Assembly (NCBI RefSeq): GCF_900108045.1
Contig: NZ_FNUK01000010.1
Location: forward strand, 1 to 59,982
Length of the DNA: 59,982 nt
Direction of reading: 5' to 3'
Source of the DNA: Caloramator fervidus
GTDB taxonomy: Bacteria > Bacillota > Clostridia > Clostridiales > Caloramatoraceae
Below, one piece after another: positions 26,035 to 34,748 of this stretch (positions are counted from its first letter, which is position 1; each line of letters begins with the position of its first letter). Both the position numbers and the translations under genes were made by a program. The notes beneath the pieces were generated by a model, which was given only the letters and a program-made list of their open reading frames with translations, had not been told where the DNA came from and did not search any database.

Positions 26035-26252
26035 GTTTTATATGGACTATGTGGGATGTATAATAAAAATGACGATGTATTATAAATGATAGGTATGGGG
26101 TTATCTATAAAAGAGAAATTATAATAGAGAAAGTTTAATTTAATAATAAGATGTTTAGCTTATTTTATATTCAAACTTTAAGAAATAGTTGGTCATTCTA
26201 AGATTTATATAATTTGAGGATATTTTAAGTTTATTTTTGTGTATTTAAAATT

Positions 26253-26272
26253 TAATAAATTTGTGTTATACT
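26253..26272 (+). promoter_or_regulatory. Candidate promoter of the hyp-mbh operon
   Basis: TGTTATACT (26264-26272) is an extended -10. The -35 region 17 nt upstream is weak (TTTAAA). It is 81 bp ahead of hypF. The rest of 26064-26353 is AT-rich with no gene or stable structure that I can see. Confidence 0.35.
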
Positions 26273-26353
26273 AATTAATGATAGTTTTTTAGCTTAATTG
26301 TAGGAACTGTTATATAAAACAAGTAAAGACTGTTTTACACAGGTGATAATCAT

Positions 26354-28594
26354 ATGCAAAGAGCATTTATTAAAGTAAATGGTATTGTTCAAGGGGTAGG
26401 ATTTAGACCATTTGTAAATAAGTTGGTTGAAAAATATTGTTTAAATGGATGGATTAAAAATACTTCTTTTGGTGTAGAAATGGAAGTTGAAGGTGATGAA
26501 GAAAATTTAAAGGCTTTTGTACACGATATTAAAAATAATCCGCCAAAACTTGCATATATAGAAAACCTTGAAACAGAATTTTTTCAAGATTTGAAATATT
26601 ACAAAGAATTTAATATTATAAAAAGTGAGGAATATAATAATAAATTTACTTTTATATCTCCTGATGTGGGGATATGTGAGGATTGTCTTAGAGAATTGTT
26701 TGATGAAAATGATAAAAGATATCAATATCCTTTTATAAATTGTACTAACTGTGGACCTAGGTTTACAATTATTAAAGATGTACCATATGATAGAGAAAAG
26801 ACTACAATGAATCAATTTAAAATGTGTGAAGATTGTTTAAGGGAATATAGAGATATTAAAGATAGAAGATATCATGCTCAGCCTAATTGTTGTCCTGAGT
26901 GTGGACCACATCTTTGGTTTATAGATGAAAAAGGAAATATATTTAAAAATGCTATTGATAAAGCTATTGAATACATAAAAGATGGGAAAATTGTTGCTAT
27001 TAAAGGAATAGGTGGTTTTCATATAGCATGTGATGCTAAAAATAGAAATGCTGTTGAGAAGTTAAGAAAAAGAAAGGGTAGAGATGAAAAGCCTTTTGCT
27101 TTGATGATGAAGGATGTTGATGTGGTTAAATATTATTGTTATGCAGATGAAGATGAAATAGAAATTTTAAATAGCTATAAAAGGCCTATTGTTCTTCTTA
27201 GAAAGAAGAATAATTTGTTTGATCATATTTCAGAAAATGATTCACTGGGGGTAATGCTTCCTTATACTCCACTTCATTATATTATTATGCAATATTTTGA
27301 TGTTTTAGTCATGACAAGTGGAAATCCTCATGATGTTCCTATATCATATGTTAATGATGAGGCTTTAATTTTTTTAAAGGATATAGTTGATGGTTTTTTG
27401 ATGCATGATAGGGATATATATGTGCGATGTGATGATTCAATAGTTAAAGTTTTCGAAGGAAGGGAATATTTTATAAGAAGATCGAGAGGGTATGTTCCTT
27501 TTCCTTTAAAGGTTAATATAGAGTCTAATATTTTAGCATGTGGAGCAGAGCAAAAAGGTTCCTTTGCGCTTAGTAAAAATGGTTTTGTTTTTTTAAGTCA
27601 GCATATAGGGGAACTAAGAAATATTGAAACATATAAACATTTTGAAGAACAGATAGAGCATTTTAAAAAGTTATTTGATATAAAGCCTGAAAAAATAGTT
27701 TGTGATATGCATCCTGATTATATGTCAACTCATTATGCTTCTAAAGTTAGTAAAGGACTTGATATTCCACTTTATAAGGTTCAACATCATCATGCCCATA
27801 TGGCATCTTGTATGGTGGATAATAATATAGAAGGTCCTGTGATAGGTGTTGTTTGGGATGGAACTGGATTTGGACTTGATGGCAATATATGGGGTGGAGA
27901 ATTTTTGGTTGGTGATTATAAGGAGTTTAAAAGAGTTGCTACCATTAGGAGTATTAAACTGCCTGGTATGGATAAGGCCGTAAAAGAAGTTTATAGGATA
28001 AAGTATTCTATTTTAAAGGATATTTTTGGAGGTATTCCTGAAAAATTTATAAAAACTGATGATGCTAATATTATAAATTTAATGCTTGATAAAAATATAA
28101 ACGTAGCAACTTCGACTAGTATAGGAAGATTATTTGACGGTGTGGCTAGTATACTTGGCATTAAAGATAGAGTAACCTATGAAGGACAAGCAGCAGTGCT
28201 TTTAGAATCCATAGCTAAAGAGAGTGATTTGGTTTATAAATATGATATTATAAATGGTGACATTATGATTTTAGACTGGAAACCAATGATAGAAAATATT
28301 GTAGAGGATTTAAGCTTTAGGGATGTCTCATTTATTGCAGCGGGTTTTATGAATACATTAGTAAAGGCGTCTTTAGATATAATAGATAATCTAAGAAGAA
28401 TCTATGGGATAAATTGTGTGGTTGTTTCTGGAGGAGTGTTTCAAAATATTTATCTTTTAAAAAGAATGGTAGCAGGACTTAGAAATAAGGGATTTGATGT
28501 ATATACTCATAAAAGAGTTTCTACTAATGATGAAGGAATAGCTTTAGGGCAACTAGCTGTTGTTGCAAATGGAGGAGGATTTTTATGTGTTTAG
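26354..28594 (+). CDS. hypF: Carbamoyltransferase HypF, [NiFe] hydrogenase maturation
   Basis: Activates carbamoyl phosphate and transfers the carbamoyl group to HypE, the first step in making the cyanide ligands. The 746-residue protein has an acylphosphatase domain (about 1-90, GIVQGVGFRPFVNKL) and two zinc fingers (CEDCLREL...CTNCG and CEDCLREY...CPECG, about 108-185). A YrdC-like domain (about 200-380) and a Kae1-like carbamoyltransferase domain with VQHHHAHMASCM (about 475) follow. All four modules are intact. It heads the hydrogenase cluster and overlaps hypC by 10 bp. Confidence 0.95.
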   Translation: MQRAFIKVNGIVQGVGFRPFVNKLVEKYCLNGWIKNTSFGVEMEVEGDEENLKAFVHDIKNNPPKLAYIENLETEFFQDLKYYKEFNIIKSEEYNNKFTFISPDVGICEDCLRELFDENDKRYQYPFINCTNCGPRFTIIKDVPYDREKTTMNQFKMCEDCLREYRDIKDRRYHAQPNCCPECGPHLWFIDEKGNIFKNAIDKAIEYIKDGKIVAIKGIGGFHIACDAKNRNAVEKLRKRKGRDEKPFALMMKDVDVVKYYCYADEDEIEILNSYKRPIVLLRKKNNLFDHISENDSLGVMLPYTPLHYIIMQYFDVLVMTSGNPHDVPISYVNDEALIFLKDIVDGFLMHDRDIYVRCDDSIVKVFEGREYFIRRSRGYVPFPLKVNIESNILACGAEQKGSFALSKNGFVFLSQHIGELRNIETYKHFEEQIEHFKKLFDIKPEKIVCDMHPDYMSTHYASKVSKGLDIPLYKVQHHHAHMASCMVDNNIEGPVIGVVWDGTGFGLDGNIWGGEFLVGDYKEFKRVATIRSIKLPGMDKAVKEVYRIKYSILKDIFGGIPEKFIKTDDANIINLMLDKNINVATSTSIGRLFDGVASILGIKDRVTYEGQAAVLLESIAKESDLVYKYDIINGDIMILDWKPMIENIVEDLSFRDVSFIAAGFMNTLVKASLDIIDNLRRIYGINCVVVSGGVFQNIYLLKRMVAGLRNKGFDVYTHKRVSTNDEGIALGQLAVVANGGGFLCV

Positions 28595-28818
28595 CGGTTC
28601 CATTAAGGATAGTAGAGATAAATGGCAATGAAGCTTTAGCTGAACTTGATGGGGTTAAAATGAAGGTTAGAATAGATCTTATTAAAGATTTAAAAGTAGG
28701 TGATTATGTTTATGTTCATGCAGGATTTGCTATAAATAAGTTGGATGAGAAATTAGCCAAAGAGAATATAGAACTTATTAAGGAGGTTGCAAATGCAGCT
28801 AAAGTTCAAAGATTATAA
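28585..28818 (+). CDS. hypC: Hydrogenase maturation chaperone HypC
   Basis: Small chaperone that works with HypD to build Fe(CN)2CO and deliver it to the large subunit. The 77-residue protein begins MCLAVPLRIVEI, with the essential cysteine at position 2, and has the GDYVYVHAGFAINKLDE segment. It overlaps hypF at its start and hypD by 26 bp at its end, so the three are translationally linked. Confidence 0.95.
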   Translation: MCLAVPLRIVEINGNEALAELDGVKMKVRIDLIKDLKVGDYVYVHAGFAINKLDEKLAKENIELIKEVANAAKVQRL

Positions 28819-29878
28819 AGCTATTTTGGATATTGTGGAATTTATAAAAAACTATAATAAAAAAAATATTAAAATAATGGAGATTTGCGGAACGCATACC
28901 ATGTCAATTGCCAAAAGTGGTATAAGGTCTATTCTTCCAAATAATATAAAACTTATATCTGGGCCTGGATGTCCGGTGTGTGTAACAGCTATAACTAGAA
29001 TAGATGAAATATTATCCTTAGTTCAAAATAAGGATATTATAATTACTACTTTTGGAGATATGCTTAAAGTTCCAGGAAGCGTAGATAGAATGAGTTTATC
29101 TACATTAAAGTCTATGGGGGCAAAAGTTGAAATTGTTTATTCAGCTATGGATGCTTTAACTATTGCAGAAAAAAATCCTGATTATGAGGTAGTATTTTTA
29201 GGAATAGGATTTGAAACAACTGCGCCAGGCACGGCTATTGCTATAAAAGAAGCAAAGGCTAAAAATATAAAAAACTTTTCTGTATTTTCATTACACAAGT
29301 TTGTTGAGCCAGCCCTTAGAGCTTTGTTAAATTCTGATGATTTTGATGTAGATGCTTTTATTTGTCCCGGGCATGTTTCTGCTATATTAGGAATAAAAGG
29401 ATTTGAATTTTTGGCAAAAGAATACAAAAAACCTTCTGTTATTACAGGTTTTGAGCCTGAAGATATAATTGTGGCTATTTATAAGATAATAATGCAGTTT
29501 GAAAAGAATTTTGCTATAATAGAAAATGAATACTTAAGAGTAGTAACTTATGAAGGAAATAAAATTGCTCAAGATGTAATGAATGAAGTATTTGAACCTG
29601 TTGATGATATTTGGAGGGGAATAGGGCTTATACCTCAAAGTGGAATGGGAATTAGAGATTGTTATTCAGAATATGATACTGTTAAAAAGTTTAACATAAA
29701 GCTAGATTATCAAGAAAAAACTACTGCATGTAAATGTGGAGAAGTTATAAAGGGTATGATGGAACCTAATGAGTGTCCGTTGTTTGCAAAGATTTGTTCA
29801 CCAGAAAATCCTGTAGGACCTTGTATGGTATCAAGTGAAGGAGCATGTGCTGCTTACTATAAGTATTTAAGAGTATGA
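28793..29878 (+). CDS. hypD: Hydrogenase maturation protein HypD
   Basis: Iron-sulfur scaffold on which the Fe(CN)2CO unit is assembled. The 361-residue protein has the signatures ICGTHTMSIAKSGI, SGPGCPVCVT and GFETTAPGTA. A C-terminal cysteine cluster (CKCGEVIKG, NECPLF, CSPENPVGPCMVSSEGAC) is also present. ATG at 28793 follows AGGAGG with 6-nt spacing, inside hypC; a TTG two codons earlier is less likely. Nine bp separate it from hypE. Confidence 0.95.
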   Translation: MQLKFKDYKAILDIVEFIKNYNKKNIKIMEICGTHTMSIAKSGIRSILPNNIKLISGPGCPVCVTAITRIDEILSLVQNKDIIITTFGDMLKVPGSVDRMSLSTLKSMGAKVEIVYSAMDALTIAEKNPDYEVVFLGIGFETTAPGTAIAIKEAKAKNIKNFSVFSLHKFVEPALRALLNSDDFDVDAFICPGHVSAILGIKGFEFLAKEYKKPSVITGFEPEDIIVAIYKIIMQFEKNFAIIENEYLRVVTYEGNKIAQDVMNEVFEPVDDIWRGIGLIPQSGMGIRDCYSEYDTVKKFNIKLDYQEKTTACKCGEVIKGMMEPNECPLFAKICSPENPVGPCMVSSEGACAAYYKYLRV

Positions 29879-29887
29879 GGTGGGTTT

Positions 29888-30889
29888 ATGAACGATATAA
29901 TTACATTAGATTTCGGTAGTGGAGGAAAAAAAACATCACAGTTAATAGAAGAAATTATACTTCCAGCTTTTAATAATGATATTTTAAATAGTTTGATGGA
30001 TGGGGCTATTTTAAATGGTCATAAGAAAATCGTTTTTTCTACAGATAGTTTTGTAATTTCTCCTTATTTTTTCCCAGGTGGAGATATAGGGAAGTTGGCA
30101 GTTTGTGGAACAATAAATGATATATTAATGTGTGGGGCAATACCTAAATATTTGAGTTTAAGCTTTATTTTAGAAGAAGGTTTTAAAATAGAAGATTTAA
30201 AGGTTATTGTAAATTCTATAAAGGAAACGGCAGAAGTTTGTAATGTAAAAATTGTAACTGGAGATACTAAAGTTGTTGAAAAAGGAAAAGGAGATGGAAT
30301 ATATATAAACACTTCTGGTATAGGTTTTTTAGAAGTTGAATCCTATGGAAAGGATAAAATAGAAGATGGAGATGTTGTTATTGTAACCGGTCCTGTTGGG
30401 GATCATGGAATAGCTGTTATGTCAGCAAGAAATAATTTTTTTGTGGATTCTAGCATAAAGTCAGATTGTATGCCTTTAATTAATTTAGCAAATATTATTT
30501 TTAAGTATGGTGATAAAGTAAAGATAATGAGGGATCCAACAAGGGGAGGTCTTGCAACTACCTTAAATGAATTTGTAGAAAGGACACAATTGTCAATTGA
30601 GTTATTTGAGGATAAAATACCTATAAGAAGGGAAGTATTAGCTGCCTGTGAAGTTTTAGGAATTGATCCTTTATATAGTGCAAATGAAGGTAAGATTGTT
30701 CTTATAGCAGCAAAAAGTATAGCAGAGGACTTGTTGTCAGATATAAAAAGTTTACCGGAAGGAGAGCAAGCAGCTATAATAGGAAATGTTACCTCTTCTT
30801 ATCAAGGTGTTGTTGTTTTAAAAACTGGTATTGGTGGATCAAGAATATTAAATAAATTAACAGGGGCACAGCTCCCGAGGATATGTTAA
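29888..30889 (+). CDS. hypE: Hydrogenase maturation protein HypE
   Basis: Accepts the carbamoyl group on its C-terminal cysteine and dehydrates it to a thiocyanate using ATP. The 333-residue protein begins with DFGSGGKKTSQLIEE and has RDPTRGGLATTLNEF. It ends exactly in LPRIC, the carboxy-terminal cysteine needed for catalysis. Unusually, the next two genes encode hydrogenase structural subunits rather than hypA or hypB. Confidence 0.95.
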   Translation: MNDIITLDFGSGGKKTSQLIEEIILPAFNNDILNSLMDGAILNGHKKIVFSTDSFVISPYFFPGGDIGKLAVCGTINDILMCGAIPKYLSLSFILEEGFKIEDLKVIVNSIKETAEVCNVKIVTGDTKVVEKGKGDGIYINTSGIGFLEVESYGKDKIEDGDVVIVTGPVGDHGIAVMSARNNFFVDSSIKSDCMPLINLANIIFKYGDKVKIMRDPTRGGLATTLNEFVERTQLSIELFEDKIPIRREVLAACEVLGIDPLYSANEGKIVLIAAKSIAEDLLSDIKSLPEGEQAAIIGNVTSSYQGVVVLKTGIGGSRILNKLTGAQLPRIC

Positions 30890-30902
30890 TGGAGGTGTTG
30901 CA

Positions 30903-31292
30903 ATGCAAAAGTTTAAAAGTATTGAAATTAAAAAAGAAGAAATTGTTCCAATTGCAGAAAAAATGAAAAGTGAAGGAATAAGGCTTTTAATGATTCATGG
31001 CTATGTTGATAAGGAAGGAAAAAAGGTAATAAGTTATCAGTATGAAGTTGGAGATACTGTAGAAGCTTACACAGTTAAGGGAGAAGATGTTCTTCCTACG
31101 ATATCTCACATTTATGATGTTGCAGCATCATGGCCAGAAGAAGAACTTCATGAACTTATTGGAGTAACTTTTGAAGGACTAAAGATGAGAGGTAGATTGT
31201 TCTTACCAGATACAATGTTTGAAGGAAAGGGACAAATATTAGTTACTCCATTAAGTGAATTAGTTAAAAAAACTCAAGGGGAAAAGGAGTGA
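30903..31292 (+). CDS. mbhK: Mbh hydrogenase subunit K-like (NuoC/30-kDa homologue)
   Basis: Predicted hydrophilic partner of the hydrogenase large subunit, related to NuoC of complex I. The 129-residue protein has the NuoC-like stretch ISHIYDVAASWPEEELHELIGVTFEGL. This matches the family's xxYPxAxWxERExxDLxGIxFxGHP pattern, and it ends in FLPD. It lacks the longer N-terminal domain of respiratory NuoC. It lies 4 bp before mbhL, separated from the rest of mbh by hypA and hypB. Subunit naming follows the Pyrococcus Mbh order and is inferred. Confidence 0.82.
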   Translation: MQKFKSIEIKKEEIVPIAEKMKSEGIRLLMIHGYVDKEGKKVISYQYEVGDTVEAYTVKGEDVLPTISHIYDVAASWPEEELHELIGVTFEGLKMRGRLFLPDTMFEGKGQILVTPLSELVKKTQGEKE

Positions 31293-31296
31293 TTAG

Positions 31297-32379
31297 ATGA
31301 GTTATGTAGTTCCAATAGGACCATATCATCCATCATTAGAAGAGCCAATTCATGCTAAGCTTTATACAGAAGGTGAAATAATAAAAGATGCAGAAGTTTT
31401 TATTGGTTACAATCATAGAGGTATAGAAAAATTGGCTCAAGAAAAGAATTTTATTCAAACATTAGTTTTAGTAGAAAGGGTTTGTGGAATTTGTTCCCAC
31501 TCTCATCCATTTGCTTATGCACAAGCTATAGAGAATATTGCTAATATAGAAGTTCCTAAAAGAGGTCAATACATAAGAGTTATAATGGCTGAACTTGAAA
31601 GACTTCATTCACATTATCTATGGCTTGGAATAGCTGCACACTTGGTAGGATATGATAGTTTATTTATGCATATTTGGAATGTAAGGGAAAAGATAATGGA
31701 TATTCTAGAAGCGATATCAGGTAATAGGGTTAACTATGGCATGATTATTATAGGTGGTTCAAGAAGAGATATTAGTGATGATTTAAGAAGAGATATATTA
31801 CAAGTTTTAGATGAATTTAAAGTTGAACATGAAAAAATAAAAGAAATAATCTTAAATGATAAAACTCTTGCTATGAGAACAAAGGGCGTTGGAGTTTTAC
31901 CAAAGGATGTAGCAATTCAAATGGGAACAATAGGTCCTCATGCAAGGGCGTCAGGAGTAAAAGTCGACGTTAGAAAAGATGCTCCATATTCTTCTTATGA
32001 AGATTTTGAGTTTGACGTTCCTGTAGTTGAAGATGGAGATGTTTTTGCAAGAGTTGTTATAAGGGCATTAGAAGTAGATGAAAGTATAAAGATTATAAAA
32101 CAAGCTTTAGAGAATCTTCCAGAAGGTCCTGTGAATTTAGGAATGAAAATTCCAAAGGTTCCAGCAGGAGAATTTACTCAAAGGGTAGAGGCTCCAAGAG
32201 GACAGGTAATTTACTATGTTGTAACTGATGGGGGACAGACAAATTATAGATTAAGTATTCATGTCCCAACATTTAAAACAGCTCCAACAGTTCCTTATAT
32301 GCTAAGAAATAATTCTGTTGCAGATGCAGGACTTATTATAGCAAGTATAGACCCATGTTTCTCATGCTTAGATAGGTAG
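31297..32379 (+). CDS. mbhL: Membrane-bound [NiFe] hydrogenase large subunit (group 4, MbhL-like)
   Basis: Carries the NiFe active site for proton reduction to H2. The 360-residue protein has the proximal nickel motif RVCGIC (61-66, C63 and C66) and the distal motif DPCFSCLDR (352-360, C354 and C357). It stops immediately after that arginine. There is no C-terminal extension to be cleaved, as described for Ech and CooH hydrogenases. All four cysteine ligands are present, so it is a hydrogenase and not a NuoD-type subunit. Maturation genes lie on both sides. Confidence 0.93.
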   Translation: MSYVVPIGPYHPSLEEPIHAKLYTEGEIIKDAEVFIGYNHRGIEKLAQEKNFIQTLVLVERVCGICSHSHPFAYAQAIENIANIEVPKRGQYIRVIMAELERLHSHYLWLGIAAHLVGYDSLFMHIWNVREKIMDILEAISGNRVNYGMIIIGGSRRDISDDLRRDILQVLDEFKVEHEKIKEIILNDKTLAMRTKGVGVLPKDVAIQMGTIGPHARASGVKVDVRKDAPYSSYEDFEFDVPVVEDGDVFARVVIRALEVDESIKIIKQALENLPEGPVNLGMKIPKVPAGEFTQRVEAPRGQVIYYVVTDGGQTNYRLSIHVPTFKTAPTVPYMLRNNSVADAGLIIASIDPCFSCLDR

Positions 32380-32386
32380 TGATAAT

Positions 32387-32728
32387 ATGCATGAGTTAGC
32401 TATAACTGAGGGAATAATTAAAATAGCATCTGAGGTAGCAGAAAAAAATAAAGCTAAGAAGGTTTTAAATATAAAAATAAAATGCGGGGATTTTTCGGGG
32501 GTTGTTCCTTCTTTAATTCAAGAGTATTTTGATATAGTTTCTAAAGGAACTATTGTTGAAGGAGCAAAGCTTATTATAGATAGAGTTCCTATTAGAATAT
32601 ACTGCTTTGAGTGTCAAAGCGAGAGTGAGATTCAAAGAAGTCAAATTTGTTGTCCTAAATGTGGTGCATATAAATACAAAATGATAAGTGGCAAAGAATT
32701 TTTTGTTGAATCTTTGGAGGTGGAGTAA
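32387..32728 (+). CDS. hypA: Hydrogenase nickel-insertion protein HypA
   Basis: Zinc protein that helps deliver nickel to the large subunit together with HypB. The 113-residue protein begins MHELAITEGI, where H2 binds nickel. It has a zinc site made of CFEC and CPKC. The stop codon overlaps the hypB start (TAATG). Its place between the large-subunit gene and the membrane genes makes the maturation and structural genes a single unit. Confidence 0.95.
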   Translation: MHELAITEGIIKIASEVAEKNKAKKVLNIKIKCGDFSGVVPSLIQEYFDIVSKGTIVEGAKLIIDRVPIRIYCFECQSESEIQRSQICCPKCGAYKYKMISGKEFFVESLEVE

Positions 32729-33387
32729 TGGAAATAAAAGTTGTAAAACAAATAATGGGATGGAATGAAGATTGTAGCAATGAAATAAAAAAGGAATTAG
32801 ATGAGAAGAAAGTTTTTATGATAAATATTATGGGATCTCCAGGTGCTGGAAAAACTAGTGTAATTGTTGAATTGATAAAGGAGCTTTCTAAAGATTATAA
32901 GGTTGCTGTTATTGAAGGAGATATAACTGGACAAATAGATGCTGAGAAAATAAGTCAGATGGGTATTCTTGTAGTTCAGTTAAATACAGATGGAGCTTGT
33001 CATATTGAAGCTATGTCTATTAAAAATATATTAAATTATTTCAATTTAAATGACATAGATGTGTTATTAATTGAGAATATAGGTAATCTAGTTTGTCCTG
33101 CGGAATTTAATTTAGGAGAAGATTTAAAAGTAGCTATTTTAAGCATTCCTGAAGGTGATGATAAGGTTCAGAAATATCCACTTATGTTTTCAGTTGCAAA
33201 CGTACTTCTTTTAAATAAGTTTGATATGAGGGATTACTTTGAATTTGATGAAGAAAAAGTTATAAAATATGCTAAAGGATTAAATCCAGAGCTTGAGGTT
33301 TACAGATTTTCATCAAGAAAGGAATATGACAATAAAGAATTTTTCAATTCAATAAAAGAAAAAATTAAAAATAAACTAACAAGGTAA
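32728..33387 (+). CDS. hypB: Hydrogenase nickel-insertion GTPase HypB
   Basis: GTPase that drives nickel transfer. The 219-residue protein has P-loop GSPGAGKTS (36-44), EGDITGQIDAEKI, TDGACHIEAM (the conserved cysteine-histidine metal site) and NKFD. The His-rich N-terminal nickel store of some HypB proteins is absent. Thirteen bp separate it from the MrpE-like gene, so the message continues into the membrane module. Confidence 0.94.
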   Translation: MEIKVVKQIMGWNEDCSNEIKKELDEKKVFMINIMGSPGAGKTSVIVELIKELSKDYKVAVIEGDITGQIDAEKISQMGILVVQLNTDGACHIEAMSIKNILNYFNLNDIDVLLIENIGNLVCPAEFNLGEDLKVAILSIPEGDDKVQKYPLMFSVANVLLLNKFDMRDYFEFDEEKVIKYAKGLNPELEVYRFSSRKEYDNKEFFNSIKEKIKNKLTR

Positions 33388-33399
33388 GGGGGGAAAAGG

Positions 33400-33915
33400 A
33401 TGAAAAAAACATCATCAATAATTGCAACATTTATATTGTGCTATTTGTTTTGGATATTGTTTACGCTTACATTTACGGCGCAAGAGCTTATTGCAGGAGC
33501 CATAGTATCTTTACTAGTAGCTTTATTTGCAGAAAAGTATTTAATTCATGAAGATGCTTTTCATCTGCTAAAACCAAATGTGTTGCTTAATTTTATTACT
33601 TATGTGTTATTTGTATTTCCTGTAGAACTTTGGAAGGCAAATGTTGATGTTGCAAAAAGAGCTTTAAGTCCCAACCTTCCAATTAATCCTGGAATTGTTA
33701 AAGTTCCAGTTGACTTACAATCTGAATATGGACTAGCTATGCTTGCAAATTCAATTACATTAACACCTGGAACTATAACAATGGAAATAGTAGAAGAAGA
33801 TGGACAACATTTCTATTATATTCACTGGATTGACGTTGCAAGCAAAGATCCTAAAGAAGCTGGCAATATAATTAAAGGAAAACTAGAAAATTGGATAAGG
33901 AGGATCTGGAAGTGA
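33400..33915 (+). CDS. mbhA: MrpE-like antiporter subunit (MbhA)
   Basis: Membrane protein of 171 residues belonging to the MnhE/MrpE family. The N-terminal two hydrophobic segments (IIATFILCYLFWILFTLTF and ELIAGAIVSLLVALF) are followed by a soluble domain with LANSITLTPGTITMEI, the family signature. It starts the Na+/H+ antiporter part of the Mbh complex. AAGGGGGG precedes the ATG, and the end overlaps the next gene by 4 bp. Confidence 0.88.
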   Translation: MKKTSSIIATFILCYLFWILFTLTFTAQELIAGAIVSLLVALFAEKYLIHEDAFHLLKPNVLLNFITYVLFVFPVELWKANVDVAKRALSPNLPINPGIVKVPVDLQSEYGLAMLANSITLTPGTITMEIVEEDGQHFYYIHWIDVASKDPKEAGNIIKGKLENWIRRIWK

Positions 33916-34166
33916 TAGAGTTTGTATATGTTGGAATATTTTATGCTTTATTAGCTCTAATGTTGCTTTACAGAGTTTTAAAAGGACCTAGTGTTGTTGA
34001 TAGAGCTGTTGCTGCTGATAGTATAGATATTTTAACTGTTGTTGCATTGATTGTATTCTCTATTTTTAGCAATAGAAGTATTTATCTTGATATTGCACTG
34101 GTTTTAGCGATTTTAGGTTTCTTAGGAACTGTTCTTATAGCAAGATATTTGGAGGGAAGGTTATGA
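33912..34166 (+). CDS. mbhB: MrpF-like antiporter subunit (MbhB)
   Basis: Three-helix membrane protein of 84 residues in the MnhF/MrpF family, with LYRVLKGPSVVDRAVAADSI between the first and second helices. The GTG start at 33912 overlaps the mbhA stop (GTGA) and has AAGGAGGATC upstream. It overlaps mbhC by 4 bp. Confidence 0.87.
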   Translation: MIEFVYVGIFYALLALMLLYRVLKGPSVVDRAVAADSIDILTVVALIVFSIFSNRSIYLDIALVLAILGFLGTVLIARYLEGRL

Positions 34167-34504
34167 TTGCAAGAATAATTATTGACTTATTTTTACTTCT
34201 TGGCTGTTTTTTTGCTTTTGCTGGAGTTGTAGGGCTTATTAGAATGCCAGATTCATTTACTAGAATGCAGTCAAGTACAAATATTGCAACTTTAGGAGTT
34301 CTTTGGACAGTTTTAGGAGTAGCGATTTATGCTTTTATGAATAATAATATTGCTTTTGGAATAAAGGTAATTTTAATTGGAGTTTTTGTGGTTATTACAA
34401 GTGCTATTTCAGGACATGCAATTTTAAGGGGAGCATATAAGCATGGAATAAGGCCAGATAATTTAGTGGTTGATGAATATAGGAGGGATAATCCTGATGA
34501 ATAG
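34163..34504 (+). CDS. mbhC: MrpG-like antiporter subunit (MbhC)
   Basis: Three-helix membrane protein of 113 residues in the MnhG/MrpG family. The motif GLIRMPDSFTRMQSSTNIATLG is characteristic (usually RLPDxYTRxHAAT). The start overlaps mbhB, and its last 8 bp overlap mbhD. Together these small subunits link the hydrogenase arm to the ion-translocating part. Confidence 0.88.
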   Translation: MIARIIIDLFLLLGCFFAFAGVVGLIRMPDSFTRMQSSTNIATLGVLWTVLGVAIYAFMNNNIAFGIKVILIGVFVVITSAISGHAILRGAYKHGIRPDNLVVDEYRRDNPDE

Positions 34505-34748
34505 TATAGTAATTTTAAATACTTTGGTAATAATAGGTATATTAATTTCAGCTTTTTTAACGGTAAAATTTGATAATCTTTTATCTTCAATAATAGCTTT
34601 ATCAATTACTGGATCTTTTGTAGCTCTTGAGTTTATGCTTTTACATGCGCCAGATGTTGCAATAGCAGAAGCAGCAGTTGGAGCTGTTTTATCACCGGTT
34701 ATATTTATAATAACCCTCAAAAAGGTAAAGGAGGGCAAAGAAGAATGA
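34497..34748 (+). CDS. mbhD: MbhD-like subunit (DUF4040, MrpB N-terminal-like)
   Basis: Membrane protein of 83 residues with DNLLSSIIALSITGSFVALEFMLLHAPDVAIAEAAVGAVLSP. This is the DUF4040/MbhD signature and also resembles the C-terminal domain of MrpA. ATG at 34497 follows AGGAGGG by 9 nt. It overlaps both neighbours. Confidence 0.87.
   Translation: MNSIVILNTLVIIGILISAFLTVKFDNLLSSIIALSITGSFVALEFMLLHAPDVAIAEAAVGAVLSPVIFIITLKKVKEGKEE

Larger units (their letters stand above)
24500..26063 (+). CRISPR. CRISPR array, type I-B, 22 identical repeats plus one degenerate terminal repeat
   Basis: The 29-nt repeat begins GTTTTATATGGACTATG and ends TGGGATGTAAAT. Twenty-two copies starting at 24500 and ending at 25920 look identical. 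They are separated by 21 unique spacers of 35-39 nt. A last copy at 26035 matches for 26 nt and then diverges (TAA in place of AAT), marking the leader-distal end. The interval before it (25921-26034) is 114 nt, three times a normal spacer. The repeat resembles the clostridial type I-B family (from memory of C. difficile repeats). Transcription is inferred on the plus strand from the leader side. Confidence 0.97.

Noticed and set aside
24500-26063. Tandem repeat as a minisatellite or MITE cluster
   Set aside because: Uniform 29-nt repeats, unique 35-39-nt spacers and an adjacent complete cas operon make CRISPR certain.
31297-32379. Large subunit truncated at its C-terminus
   Set aside because: All nickel ligands are present and the end at DPCxxCxxR is the natural end in Ech/CooH-type enzymes.
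34463-34738. Minus-strand ORFs within the mbhC-mbhD region
   Set aside because: They overlap conserved Mrp subunit genes and have no recognisable domains.
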